Source: Synechococcus sp. PCC 7335 (lineage in GTDB: Bacteria; Cyanobacteriota; Cyanobacteriia; Phormidesmidales; Phormidesmidaceae). Taken from it: DNA of 64,000 nt. The DNA lies in NCBI RefSeq assembly GCF_000155595.1, contig NZ_DS989904.1, forward strand, positions 1,321,536-1,385,535, read 5' to 3'. Under the pieces are notes generated by a model that saw only the letters and a list, made by a program, of their open reading frames with translations, made no database searches and was not told the origin of the DNA. Position 1 is the stretch's first letter, and each line of letters starts with the position of its first letter. Shown piece by piece: positions 25,435-34,134 of the stretch. Both the position numbers and the translations under genes were made by a program.

Positions 25435-26838
25435 ATGACAGCCTCAAAATCTTCTAACATCAGTCCAACTAAGTTGGGTGCAAGCTCGACTACCGTCGTC
25501 GGTCCAGCTGTCGCACCAGAGCAGATAGACAACGATCTTTCTTCGGCCAGTGTCCTCATCCGGCAAGAAAGCCGTAGACAGGGATCTAGTGATAGCCACA
25601 GTGAAAGTCTATTGCTAAAAATTTGGAATGCTAGTGATGATGACTCAGATGACGATGACGACAATCAGTATGCTGACTCGACTACTCTTTTAGATGTAGA
25701 CGAAGATGAAGAGAGCGATGATCTAGATGATGATTTGGAAAGTAGCGATCTCGACGACTTAGACGATCAGGCAATTCCAGAAGTGGGCGTTTTAGAGTCT
25801 GATGCGGCTATAGACGGCTCGGATGCTATCCAGTATTCTGTCCAATACTCTGATAAGGCTACGGCATCTACTCGATATCGAAAAGCAGCCAACGATGATG
25901 CTGTGGGTGCTTTCTTTAAAGAGATGGCTCGCTATCCCCTTTTGCAACCAACTGAGGAGATTGAGCTGGCTAGGCAAGTTAGAATCATTGTAGAAATCGA
26001 GGACTATTCAGAAAAAGCCAGTGAAACCCTCAAACGACGTCCTACCCACGCAGAGTTAGCTACTGCCTTTGGCTATACAGAAGGGCAGCTTAGGCAAAAA
26101 CTTCGTCAGGCTAGAGCTGCTAAGCGTCGAATGATACGATCAAACCTGCGTTTAGTTGTCTCAATCGCTAAGCGCTATTTGAACCGAGGCGTCCCATTTC
26201 TCGATTTAATTCAAGAAGGTGCGTTAGGTCTTAATCGCGCTGCTGAAAAGTTTGATCCCGACAAAGGATACAAGTTCTCTACCTACGCTTACTGGTGGAT
26301 TCGACAGGGCATCACTCGAACTATTGCGAATGATGCACGTACTATTCGTCTGCCGATCCATATTGTTGAAAAGCTCAACAAGCTGAAGAAAGCTCAGCGT
26401 GAACTACGAAAAGAGCTACAGCGCACGCCTACTGAAGTAGAAGTCGCTGCTGCATTAGAGATGACCCCTGAGCAGCTACGCACGTTGCAGCAGGTTCAAA
26501 GAAAGTCTCTGTCTTTGAATCATCGAGTAGGCAAAGGCGAAGATACTGAGCTAATGGAGCTGTTGGAAGATGGCAATTCTCTCTCTCCCGAATCGCAGAT
26601 TAGCGAATCGATGATGCGTCAAGAGATCTCGGATGTGCTCACCGAGGTGCTCACAGAAAGAGAAAAGGAGATTATCGCTTTACGCTATGGCCTAACGACT
26701 GGAGAAACCCATACGCTCGAAGAGGTTGGTGGAATTTTTCAACTTTCGAGGGAAAGGGTCAGACAGATTCAAACTAAAGCTATGAGAAAGTTGCGTCGAC
26801 CCCAAGTCGCTGCTCGGCTAAAGAATTGGCTGAGATGA
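25435..26838 (+). CDS. RNA polymerase sigma factor, sigma-70 family (group 2-like)
   Basis: A 467-residue sigma factor. Residues ~1-140 are atypical, with an acidic run at about 65-120 (many consecutive Asp, Glu and Ser). Region 1.2 follows (VGAFFKEMARYPLLQPTEEIELA), then regions 2.1-2.4 (SNLRLVVSIAKRYLNRG, DLIQEGALGLNRAAEKFDP, YKFSTYAYWWIRQGITR), region 3, and region 4 (LEEVGGIFQLSRERVRQIQTKAMRKLRRP). The FFKEMARYPLL segment and extended N-terminus resemble SigC-type group 2 factors, but the subgroup is not certain. It probably directs expression of a stress or nutrient regulon. Confidence 0.93.
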   Translation: MTASKSSNISPTKLGASSTTVVGPAVAPEQIDNDLSSASVLIRQESRRQGSSDSHSESLLLKIWNASDDDSDDDDDNQYADSTTLLDVDEDEESDDLDDDLESSDLDDLDDQAIPEVGVLESDAAIDGSDAIQYSVQYSDKATASTRYRKAANDDAVGAFFKEMARYPLLQPTEEIELARQVRIIVEIEDYSEKASETLKRRPTHAELATAFGYTEGQLRQKLRQARAAKRRMIRSNLRLVVSIAKRYLNRGVPFLDLIQEGALGLNRAAEKFDPDKGYKFSTYAYWWIRQGITRTIANDARTIRLPIHIVEKLNKLKKAQRELRKELQRTPTEVEVAAALEMTPEQLRTLQQVQRKSLSLNHRVGKGEDTELMELLEDGNSLSPESQISESMMRQEISDVLTEVLTEREKEIIALRYGLTTGETHTLEEVGGIFQLSRERVRQIQTKAMRKLRRPQVAARLKNWLR

Positions 26839-26887
26839 GGGCTATAAGCACACTGTCTGTAAGACTTACTGCCTAAAGGGACATGCT

Positions 26888-27673
26888 ATGGCCCCACAGG
26901 CATTAGCCGCTACTTATGGGCAACACTTTTGGCAAGATATCCGTTTGGTAGCGACGGATATGGATGGTACGTTGACCAGAGCAGGAGAATTTACGCCAGC
27001 GCTGCTAAAGGCGTTTGAATTGCTTGGACGGCACGATATCGATGTGATGATTGTAACAGGTCGATCGGCAGGGTGGGTAAGTGCGATTGTAAACTATTTA
27101 CCTGTCGTTGGTGCGATCGCCGAAAATGGGGGTCTCTACATAGACAAACAAAGTGGTGATTCTAGAATTTTATCTGATATCCCTTGCTTCAGTCAGCACC
27201 GCGATTGCCTAGAAACCCTCTTTAATCATCTACGCAAACGCTATCCTGACCTATGCCCCTCAGTTGACAACCCTTACCGCATTACTGACTGGACCTTTGA
27301 TATTGATAGTCTGACTCAGCGTGATCTCGACTGGATGCACGCTACCTGTAGTGCCGAACGGATGGACTTTACTTACAGCACAGTGCAGTGTCATATCAAA
27401 GTCAAAGGCCAAGAGAAAGCGATAGGGCTAAACAAAGCGCTGCGGCAGGAATTTCCAGAGATGACAGCCACTTCGGTTGTGACCGTGGGTGATAGTCCAA
27501 ACGATGCTAGCCTATTCGACCCGGATCATTTCCCCTATTCTGTTGGCGTTGCGAATGTCTCTCACTATTTAACGGTGCTAGCGCATACGCCGACCTATAT
27601 CACCACCGCACCCGAGGTGGGAGGGTTTGTTGAATTAGTGAATCAACTTACGAAGAGTAGATCAGACCTTTAA
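26888..27673 (+). CDS. HAD-superfamily phosphatase (subclass IIB, Cof/SPP-like)
   Basis: A 261-residue hydrolase. Motif I is DMDGTLT with nucleophile Asp24 and acid/base Asp26, motif II is VTGRS, the Lys of motif III lies in the KGQEKAIGLNKAL region, and motif IV reads VGDSPNDASLFD. The cap domain between motifs II and III places it in subclass IIB, with sugar-phosphate phosphatases as the usual function. It lies 49 bp after the sigma-factor gene on the same strand, so co-transcription is possible. Substrate unknown. Confidence 0.88.
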   Translation: MAPQALAATYGQHFWQDIRLVATDMDGTLTRAGEFTPALLKAFELLGRHDIDVMIVTGRSAGWVSAIVNYLPVVGAIAENGGLYIDKQSGDSRILSDIPCFSQHRDCLETLFNHLRKRYPDLCPSVDNPYRITDWTFDIDSLTQRDLDWMHATCSAERMDFTYSTVQCHIKVKGQEKAIGLNKALRQEFPEMTATSVVTVGDSPNDASLFDPDHFPYSVGVANVSHYLTVLAHTPTYITTAPEVGGFVELVNQLTKSRSDL

Positions 27674-27680
27674 GGAAAAA

Positions 27681-27722
27681 CTGCTACGTTTCTTCAGAGG
27701 AGCGAGGAGAGAAACGCAGCAG
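27681..27722. terminator. Hairpin, probable bidirectional terminator
   Basis: CTGCTACGTTTCT (27681-27693) pairs with AGAAACGCAGCAG (27710-27722), one mismatch. On the minus strand the stem is followed by five T residues. It sits 8 bp after the HAD gene stop and downstream of the convergent kinase gene. Confidence 0.55.
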
Positions 27723-27899
27723 TTCGTCACACATTGCTGATGATCCACGGCAGCTGCTATGCATCATCATACTCCTGCTCATTATGGAGATAGCTAGGCT
27801 ATAGAGTTAGGCGGTTTCGAAAAATGAAACCACTCGCCTGAGCTCGCTTGCCTGTATAAGAAACCCTGACAGGACCATCAGCCCAGTACTAGCGGTGAG

Positions 27900-29477
27900 C
27901 TATTTAACAGGCGAGTTATACCAGTCGTTTAACAAAGAAGTTAGCCAGCGAATATCTCGTTGAGTGATTGCGCCGTCGTGGATGGTTAGCTTGTAGTAGC
28001 TAGAAGATTTTTCTGTTCGATTGTGATTAGTGAGGATCCTTATCGCATTGCCGTCAGATAATGCGCTGATGTGGTAAATATTCTCTCTTTTGGCATTGAC
28101 TAGATAGCTGGGCGATCGCAGCCAGTGCTTTTGGGAGATTAGTAATACGTCGTCTTTGATCTCAATATAGATGCGTCTTAGCAGCGCAATGTCTAGTTGT
28201 CGCAGTCCATTTCTCAGAAAGCGGAAGCCATAGGTAGCACCCATCATCCCTAAACCTGCTGCCGCGATCACAGCTAACCCCTTCAAACTTGACGGCATAG
28301 CTGGCGAAAAATCAAACCAATCAACCATATGCAGCGCTAAGGCTAGTAGAGCACTGCCAAATAGAAGCGGCGGTAGCGCCTGACAAGCTTGTTTTGACTG
28401 TAGGCCTGGTGGACGAATGGTCAGTCTAAAAGCATTGAGCTTTCGCTGAGACTGAATTTTAGTGAAAAAGGGCTGATAGCGGTTACGTCCGCCCGGGGTG
28501 ATGGGAACAGGCATTACCTGCGCTTTCGTGGGCTTCCAAATACGCTGCTTAAGCATCGCTAAAGGGAGATGATTGAGCGCGCCTAAGGCTTGTTTGGCAG
28601 AGGCAGGGCGATCGCATATCTGCGGTTCGATCAGCCAGTTGAGCCACTGCTGAAAATCAGAACTAATCTTGGTACTTGCACAGGTGAATTTTACCGGTAG
28701 TCCATTACATGGCAGTTCGCCTAGATGAGAGCCCGTTATCAGATAGATCAGAGTCGCCCCTAAGCTGTACAGGTCTGAGGCAAAAGTGGCCTGGGCGCGA
28801 ACCTGTTCTATGGGCACATAGCCATAGGTTCCAACCAATGTCCCGGGCCGTTGCTCGCTAACCGGTCGCGCCGTTCCAAGATTTAACCAGGCTGCCTGAA
28901 TAGTGGTTTGATGGGTACCTGTCACTCTATTAGAGGTAGAGACAGTGATATTACTAGGTCTAATATCCCTATGGATAAGTCCTTTTTGATGAAGATGAAC
29001 CAGTCCTTGCAAAAGTTGTTTAGCGATTAGGCGAACTTCAGCTTCACTGTGCTGCTTGCCTGCTGCTACCTGCTGCGCTAGGGTTTGACCTCCTCGATCA
29101 GACTGCACTAGCACTAGCGCTGTGCCTTCGGCTGTCTCTAAGCGAAAAGACTCTAAATAGCGAGGAATCGTTGGATGATCCAAAGATTTCAGCAAGTGAG
29201 TCTCTCTTTTAAAGCAGTCAATATCACTAGCGGTTGTGCTCTTTTCTAGCCTGATGGACTTGATTACAACAGAGCGATTCTGGCGTGCATCATGAGCTAG
29301 CATCTGCTGATAGCCAAAGGGTTGGCCAATCGGTCGCAAATCTTCGTAACGCCCATCTAAGCGTTCCGTAATAACCGAGTTAGAAGAAAAGATAGCCATT
29401 GCTGACAGTTGAAGAAAACTTGCTTTGATTGTTCCCAACCTAATTTTTTGAGGAACGTTCGGGCTAACTTTTTCCAT
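27900..29477 (-). CDS. Divergent Ser/Thr protein kinase-like membrane protein (NLG in place of DFG)
   Basis: A 525-residue protein with an N-terminal kinase fold (about 44-305). Lys73 (VVIKSIRLEK) and Glu92 are present and the catalytic loop reads HRDIRPSN (Asp171, Asn176), with the usual Lys replaced by Arg. The DFG motif reads NLG at 199-201, so the Mg-binding Asp is Asn. The glycine loop is also altered (GQPFGY). The activation segment still has GTLVGTYGYVPIEQ. Two membrane segments lie at about 375-420 (LLFGSALLALALHMV; LAVIAAAGLGMMGATYGF), followed by a ~100-residue cytoplasmic tail. It may be a pseudokinase or a weak kinase. It lies 26 bp after the glycosyltransferase gene on the same strand. 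An alternative ATG is at 29399. Confidence 0.88.
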   Translation of the reverse strand: MEKVSPNVPQKIRLGTIKASFLQLSAMAIFSSNSVITERLDGRYEDLRPIGQPFGYQQMLAHDARQNRSVVIKSIRLEKSTTASDIDCFKRETHLLKSLDHPTIPRYLESFRLETAEGTALVLVQSDRGGQTLAQQVAAGKQHSEAEVRLIAKQLLQGLVHLHQKGLIHRDIRPSNITVSTSNRVTGTHQTTIQAAWLNLGTARPVSEQRPGTLVGTYGYVPIEQVRAQATFASDLYSLGATLIYLITGSHLGELPCNGLPVKFTCASTKISSDFQQWLNWLIEPQICDRPASAKQALGALNHLPLAMLKQRIWKPTKAQVMPVPITPGGRNRYQPFFTKIQSQRKLNAFRLTIRPPGLQSKQACQALPPLLFGSALLALALHMVDWFDFSPAMPSSLKGLAVIAAAGLGMMGATYGFRFLRNGLRQLDIALLRRIYIEIKDDVLLISQKHWLRSPSYLVNAKRENIYHISALSDGNAIRILTNHNRTEKSSSYYKLTIHDGAITQRDIRWLTSLLNDWYNSPVK

Positions 29478-29503
29478 TCATGCGTAAAGATATGTAACCA
29501 GGT

Positions 29504-30493
29504 CTATTTAAACTTGGAGAGGATTCTTTTGACATTCAGCTGGGCGATTCGCAAACGGGTGAGCTGAGGAATATCTGACGATGACGCAGTGGCCTGATAG
29601 TCAAAGAAAGCATTAATCTCCGTTAGTATAGTTGTCAATCTGGGAACTAGATTCTCACGACGATAAGGCGCGAAGAAAGAATCAGGAGTGGGGGTAAAGC
29701 TTTCCCATCTGTTCACGGTTTGGAGTATTCGATGGGTGTCGTAGTGAGTAGAGTAGCCAGCTATCTTCTGACAGTTGAATCCTGGGTCAAGATAGTCAGA
29801 TAACGCATGGTTTACGCTGGAGAATACTTGAACGCCACAGGCAAGTGCTTCCATCGGGGGCAGCCCAAATCCCTCACTGAGTCGATATTTTCCCCAGTAT
29901 TCAGCCGAATCGTATAAATACACCTTTGTCCGGTTAAATAGCCTAATGAGATCTTCTACATAGCTGTCTAATACAACAACATGGCATCTCTTTTTTAGAG
30001 CGGGCAAGAGCTGTTTGAGTAGATACTCAGAAGACTTTCTGGTTTGGACTAGAACGTCGATGTCTCTTAGCATTTGGCGGTTTTCAAAAGCAGGTGAAAT
30101 TTCATTAGGTAAAAGATAAATCAATGAGCCTAATGCCTTTTCACCCCAGTAGCCCATCGTGTTATTGCTAACAGCTAGTATGGGCACACTAGGTGGAACA
30201 ACAAAACCATAGCCAGTGCTATGGGCGTGATAAATAGTGGGGCGATCACCCAGGCGCTTCAGTAGCTTGGGTACATCAAATCCCCAGCTAACAACAAAGA
30301 TGCAGCTATGATCTATTGGCTCTGACAATAAGTCCTCTAAGAAAAGGGTATTCGCCTCTCGCTGACGATAGGTGACAACTTCTGCCTCGCAAATCTGCTG
30401 AGCTAGCTTTAGGGTATTAAGTTCAGCGGTGAGCCCGCCAGCAAAAAAACTTTGGGTCGTTCCAGGCAATAGAAATAGTAGTTTTCTCATCAA
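29504..30493 (-). CDS. Glycosyltransferase-like protein (GT4/GT-B type)
   Basis: A 329-residue protein. The start MRKLLFLLPGTTQSFFAGGLTAEL resembles the N-terminal Rossmann strand and glycine-rich loop of GT-B enzymes. The segment EGFGLPPMEALACGVQVFSS, about residue 205-225, is the donor-sugar binding motif of family GT4. The middle region (IYHAHSTGYG, LAVSNNTMGYWG) is consistent. Donor and acceptor cannot be told. It is placed between a LysR gene (26-bp gap) and the kinase-like gene (26-bp gap), all on the minus strand, so the three are probably one transcript. Confidence 0.82.
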   Translation of the reverse strand: MMRKLLFLLPGTTQSFFAGGLTAELNTLKLAQQICEAEVVTYRQREANTLFLEDLLSEPIDHSCIFVVSWGFDVPKLLKRLGDRPTIYHAHSTGYGFVVPPSVPILAVSNNTMGYWGEKALGSLIYLLPNEISPAFENRQMLRDIDVLVQTRKSSEYLLKQLLPALKKRCHVVVLDSYVEDLIRLFNRTKVYLYDSAEYWGKYRLSEGFGLPPMEALACGVQVFSSVNHALSDYLDPGFNCQKIAGYSTHYDTHRILQTVNRWESFTPTPDSFFAPYRRENLVPRLTTILTEINAFFDYQATASSSDIPQLTRLRIAQLNVKRILSKFK

Positions 30494-30519
30494 AAATTTG
30501 GACTTTACCCTTGGCCTGA

Positions 30520-31479
30520 CTAGCTTCTTTTACCATACGCGGGCTCCTTCGCATATGGCGATATTCCACTTTGATGTTTCTTTTCTAGATGCCTGAAAGT
30601 ATCTAGAAAAGCGTAAGTCGCAGGGGTAAGCAGCGTACCCTTAAGCCAGCTAATGCCTAAAGGACGCGTGATATTGAACGGCAGCTGGGCAACTCGAACT
30701 TCATCGGGAACAGGCCGGGTAGCTAGCTCGGGTAGTAGGGTAATGCCAAGCCCTTGTCTGGTCATGCTAACAGCGGTGGAATCGTTAGCAATGAAGTAGT
30801 CTATTTTGACGGGCGGGCTAGCTTGCTGAAGATGCACGGTGATCCCTTTACAGCAGTCGCTAGATGAGGTTATTAATGAATGCTGTCGCAGATCGTCCCA
30901 AGAGAGCTGAGATGGAATATCTAAACGATTCGGTGGGAGTAGTGCAACGATAGGATCTTCCATGAGTAAGAAGGTTTCACAGTCTCCACTCAAGACTAGG
31001 TCCGCAAAAACCAAGTCAACTTTGCCTTCTTGCAATGAATCTATGAGCTCACGCTTACCGTCATACTCAATAATGGTGATTTGAATAGTGGGATGATGTT
31101 CGTGCAGGTGAGCGATTGCACCTGGCAAGATCTCGCTGGCCAAACTTCGAAAGGCGCCAATCCGCACTAAGCCACCGTCTGTGCCGCGAGCCCGAGCAGC
31201 TTCTTGCGCCATATCGTCGATCAGCGCTAGGGTTGCTAATGCTTGAGTGTAGATGCGATCGCCTACAGGCGTTAAAGACGCTCGTTGCCGGCCCCGATGA
31301 ATCAGCATCACCCCAAGCGCGTCTTCTAGGGCTGCTACGCTATGACTTACCGTCGACTGACTAACATCTAGCTGCAGAGCAGCCTCACTAAAGCTACCAG
31401 TCGTCGCAACGGCAATCAGCATTTTGAGCTGCGAAAGCTTAACTTTGTCTCGTAGCGTCTTTGCGGGTTTTCCAGACAT
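30520..31479 (-). CDS. LysR-family transcriptional regulator
   Basis: A 319-residue regulator. The N-terminal winged helix (about 14-75) is clear: LSQLKMLIAVATTGSFSEAALQLDVSQSTVSHSVAALEDALGV. The C-terminal effector domain (about 100-300) has the periplasmic-binding-protein fold pattern VRIGAFRSLASEILP and GLGITLLPELA. The tail after about 300 is Lys/Tyr-rich and unusual. It heads an apparent LysR-glycosyltransferase-kinase transcription unit and is divergent from the small gene at 31656. Effector unknown. Confidence 0.93.
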   Translation of the reverse strand: MSGKPAKTLRDKVKLSQLKMLIAVATTGSFSEAALQLDVSQSTVSHSVAALEDALGVMLIHRGRQRASLTPVGDRIYTQALATLALIDDMAQEAARARGTDGGLVRIGAFRSLASEILPGAIAHLHEHHPTIQITIIEYDGKRELIDSLQEGKVDLVFADLVLSGDCETFLLMEDPIVALLPPNRLDIPSQLSWDDLRQHSLITSSSDCCKGITVHLQQASPPVKIDYFIANDSTAVSMTRQGLGITLLPELATRPVPDEVRVAQLPFNITRPLGISWLKGTLLTPATYAFLDTFRHLEKKHQSGISPYAKEPAYGKRS

Positions 31480-31655
31480 GGTTCGCCTACCGTCTGCTTT
31501 CGGTTGCTTATATGCATAGGCTATCGTGATTCTCGATGTATGACATATCTATCTTTTGCATAGCGCCTATTCGTACAGTGCTTTGCCACTTCATAACAGA
31601 CTTTCTAAGCTGTATTCACTGCAGGAAAGAACAATCTTGTTTTGGAGAGCTTGTT

Positions 31656-31955
31656 ATGACTCATTCAACCTCACGTTCAACTTCGCGTGATCGTCAGCAC
31701 CTAGAGCACCTATGGCATATACCTCCTACTTCCCATAATGCTGAAAAAGCTACTGCGCGCATCAATCGCTGGTTAAAGCTAGCAGGAAAAAGCCTTGTTG
31801 ACTTGCTCACTAATTCTCAACAACTGCGCGTTTGGACAAAGGACACACGAACTGGTACGCTCTGGTTTGCCTACGATCCAACAACTGGACAAACCATCTC
31901 TCAAACCTCTGAAGAAGGTTTACGCGCCTGGCTAGAGCAGCGTCACTACCAGTGA
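31656..31955 (+). CDS. Conserved small hypothetical protein
   Basis: A 99-residue soluble protein, starting MTHSTSRSTSRDRQHLEHLWHIP. The central part has AEKATARINRWLKLAGKSLVDLLT and the C-terminal part LRVWTKDTRTGTLWFAYDPTTGQTI, suggesting a small alpha/beta fold. The ATG at 31656 is preferred because GGAGAG lies at 31645-31650, five bases before it. A longer in-frame opening to 31536 has composition unlike coding sequence. It is divergent from the LysR gene, which may regulate it. Function unknown. Confidence 0.7.
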   Translation: MTHSTSRSTSRDRQHLEHLWHIPPTSHNAEKATARINRWLKLAGKSLVDLLTNSQQLRVWTKDTRTGTLWFAYDPTTGQTISQTSEEGLRAWLEQRHYQ

Positions 31956-32222
31956 TATATTGCCGTTAATGTTTGCGGTCATAGAGGTATAGCAATTGGA
32001 CAATATCTGTATTCCACTAGAATTGCTTAGCTTGGAACCCGATCAGCAAAGTCAGACGCTAAGCATCTTTGCTGATCGAGGCCTTTAATATCCATCTAGA
32101 CTGTTTCTACACCCATCTGACTCTATCCCTATCTGACTTCCTTTAGACTGCAATCCAGCGTTCCTATGCCTGTGAGCGTCTATGATAGTGACAGCAAAGC
32201 TGCGTGTTTAGGAGCTAGTGAC

Positions 32223-32399
32223 ATGTTTGGGTTAGGCGTACCAGAAATGGTGATTATTGGCGTGGTCGCTGTACTGGTGTTTGGGCCAAAGCGGATTCCT
32301 GAACTAGGCGGAGCACTCGGCAAAACGCTTCGGGGGTTCAAAGATGAGATGGATAGGCCAGATGACGAAGGCGATGACTACTTCGAAGAAGAAAAGTGA
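32223..32399 (+). CDS. tatA: Sec-independent translocase subunit, TatA/E family
   Basis: A 58-residue membrane protein: one N-terminal helix (FGLGVPEMVIIGVVAVLVFGP), a short hinge (KRIPELGGALGKTLRGFKDEM) forming the amphipathic helix, and an acidic tail. These are the defining features of TatA/TatE, which forms the pore for folded Tat substrates such as the TakP-like lipoprotein in this window. The ATG at 32223 has AGGAG eight bases upstream and gives the standard N-terminus, so a longer frame from 32166 is rejected. Confidence 0.93.
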   Translation: MFGLGVPEMVIIGVVAVLVFGPKRIPELGGALGKTLRGFKDEMDRPDDEGDDYFEEEK

Positions 32400-32428
32400 A
32401 GCGCAAGCATAATGAGCAAAGTGCCATA

Positions 32429-32473
32429 GCAAAGCGCGAATGCATACTCTTTGAGAAGGCATTCGCGCTTTGC
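32429..32473. terminator. Long perfect hairpin between tatA and purB
   Basis: GCAAAGCGCGAATGC (32429-32443) pairs perfectly over 15 bp with 32459-32473 around a 15-nt loop. It lies 29 bp after tatA and downstream of the convergent purB. The right arm ends in a short T run inside the stem only, so it may be a bidirectional terminator or a mobile palindromic unit. Confidence 0.5.
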
Positions 32474-32510
32474 CATAAGATTCTGTTCTGAAAGGCAGAT
32501 AAACTTTCAT

Positions 32511-32546
32511 AAGGCCTTGTCTACAGTCTGTCGTAGACAAGGCCTT
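32511..32546. terminator. Second long hairpin, terminator of purB
   Basis: AAGGCCTTGTCTAC (32511-32524) pairs perfectly with GTAGACAAGGCCTT (32533-32546), 14 bp with an 8-nt loop. It lies 30 bp beyond the purB stop, in the position of a terminator. Confidence 0.6.
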
Positions 32547-32575
32547 TAAAAGGCTTTTCAGAGAATTTTATCCTT

Positions 32576-33871
32576 TTAAATATCCAATCGCTGGTAAACC
32601 TTATCTAGATTACGAAGCTGGTAGTCTGGGTTAAAGCATTCAGCAACTTCTTCACGAGAAAGGTTCTCTTGAACTTGTGGATCGCTTTCGATTAGCTTCT
32701 GGAAGTTGCCACCAGGGGTGTTCCAGGCCTGGTGTGCGTTGGACTGGACGATGCGGTAGGCGTCTTCTCGGCTGATGCCTTTTTCAACTAGAGTAAGCAT
32801 GACCCGCTGGCTAAAGACAACTCCGCCGTACAGGTTCATGTTGCGAGACATATTTTCGGGATAAACCAGCAGATTTTTGATCAGCTGGGTAGTTTCGACC
32901 AACATGAAGTGAGTAAGAATGCAGCTATCTGGGAAGATAACGCGTTCTACTGAGCTGTGGGAGATATCGCGTTCGTGCCAAAGGGCGACATTTTCTAACG
33001 CGGCGATCGCGTTCCCCCTCAGTATCCTTGCCATTCCAGTTAATCGCTCGGATTTGATTGGATTGCGCTTGTGAGGCATCGCCGACGATCCTTTCTGCTT
33101 TTTAGAAAAGAACTCTTCTACTTCTAGAACATCGGTGCGCTGCAAGTTACGGATCTCGATAGCAAAGCGCTCTATTGAGGCGCCTAGACCCGCTAAGCTC
33201 ATGATAAATTCGGCATGGACATCGCGTGAGATGACTTGAGTCGACACCGTATCGGGTTTGAGACCTAAGATCTGACAGGTAATTTCTTCTACTTCTGGGT
33301 CAATATTGGCGTAGGTCCCGACTGCACCAGAGATCTGACCGACAGCGATTTCATCTTGAATGTGAGTAAGGCGTTCGCGGTGACGCTGCATTTCGGCTAG
33401 CCAACCGGCCAGTTTGAAGCCAAAGGTCATGGGCTCAGCGTGAATTCCGTGCGACCGGCCAATCATTACCGTGTCGCGGTGCTCTTGTGCCTTGTAGCGA
33501 ATGGCCTGGATCAGATTTTCGACGTGGGTCAAAATCAACTGATGACTGGCGACAATTTGCAGAGATAGCGCGGTATCTAGTACGTCTGAGCTAGTCATGC
33601 CTAGGTGAATGTAGCGACCAGCATCGCCGACATACTCGTTGACGTTAGTTAGAAAAGCGATGACATCGTGACGAACTTCGGCCTCGATTTCTAGAATGCG
33701 CTCTACGTCAAAGTTGGCTTTCGCTTTGATAGTCTCTACCGCTTCTTTGGGAATACGACCTAGCTGTGCCTGCGCCTCACACACAGCAATTTCTACCTGG
33801 AGCCACGTCTTGAACTTGTATTCATCGGTCCAAAGCTTGCCCATCTCGGGCAGGGTATAGCGTTCTATCAA
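32576..33871 (-). CDS. purB: Adenylosuccinate lyase
   Basis: Catalyses two steps of purine biosynthesis: release of fumarate from SAICAR and from adenylosuccinate. The 431-residue length is standard. It begins MIERYTLPEMGKLWTDEYKFKTWLQVE. The family signature is SSAMPHKRNPIKSE with the catalytic loop, and THxDxxxS-type residues appear as HLGMTSSDVLDTAL. HDVIAFL and GRSHGIHAEP contain the catalytic histidines. All key residues are intact. Convergent with tatA. Confidence 0.98.
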   Translation of the reverse strand: MIERYTLPEMGKLWTDEYKFKTWLQVEIAVCEAQAQLGRIPKEAVETIKAKANFDVERILEIEAEVRHDVIAFLTNVNEYVGDAGRYIHLGMTSSDVLDTALSLQIVASHQLILTHVENLIQAIRYKAQEHRDTVMIGRSHGIHAEPMTFGFKLAGWLAEMQRHRERLTHIQDEIAVGQISGAVGTYANIDPEVEEITCQILGLKPDTVSTQVISRDVHAEFIMSLAGLGASIERFAIEIRNLQRTDVLEVEEFFSKKQKGSSAMPHKRNPIKSERLTGMARILRGNAIAALENVALWHERDISHSSVERVIFPDSCILTHFMLVETTQLIKNLLVYPENMSRNMNLYGGVVFSQRVMLTLVEKGISREDAYRIVQSNAHQAWNTPGGNFQKLIESDPQVQENLSREEVAECFNPDYQLRNLDKVYQRLDI

Positions 33872-34134
33872 GGGGTGCGATCGCCTAAAGCAACCGGATC
33901 ATTTTATCGGGTAATTGCCATAGGCTCCCAAGTGATTTTTGATTCGTTTGGCTTTTGTCCAGAAATCTTTGCGCTTAGACCTGTGTTTAGTATCTCCGGT
34001 AGGTCCACACCACAGACCTACGCTGCTACCAAAGCCTACGTAGTTACCGACTTGCGCATAGCGATATGCAGCCGCTAGATATACAACTATAGACAGCAAT
34101 AACCATCACAGTAGCAGCACTTGTTCAAACTTCT

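Noticed and set aside
33875..34099. Frames between purB and the DUF1361 gene
   Set aside because: No ribosome site, no recognisable composition, and both strands are open by chance.
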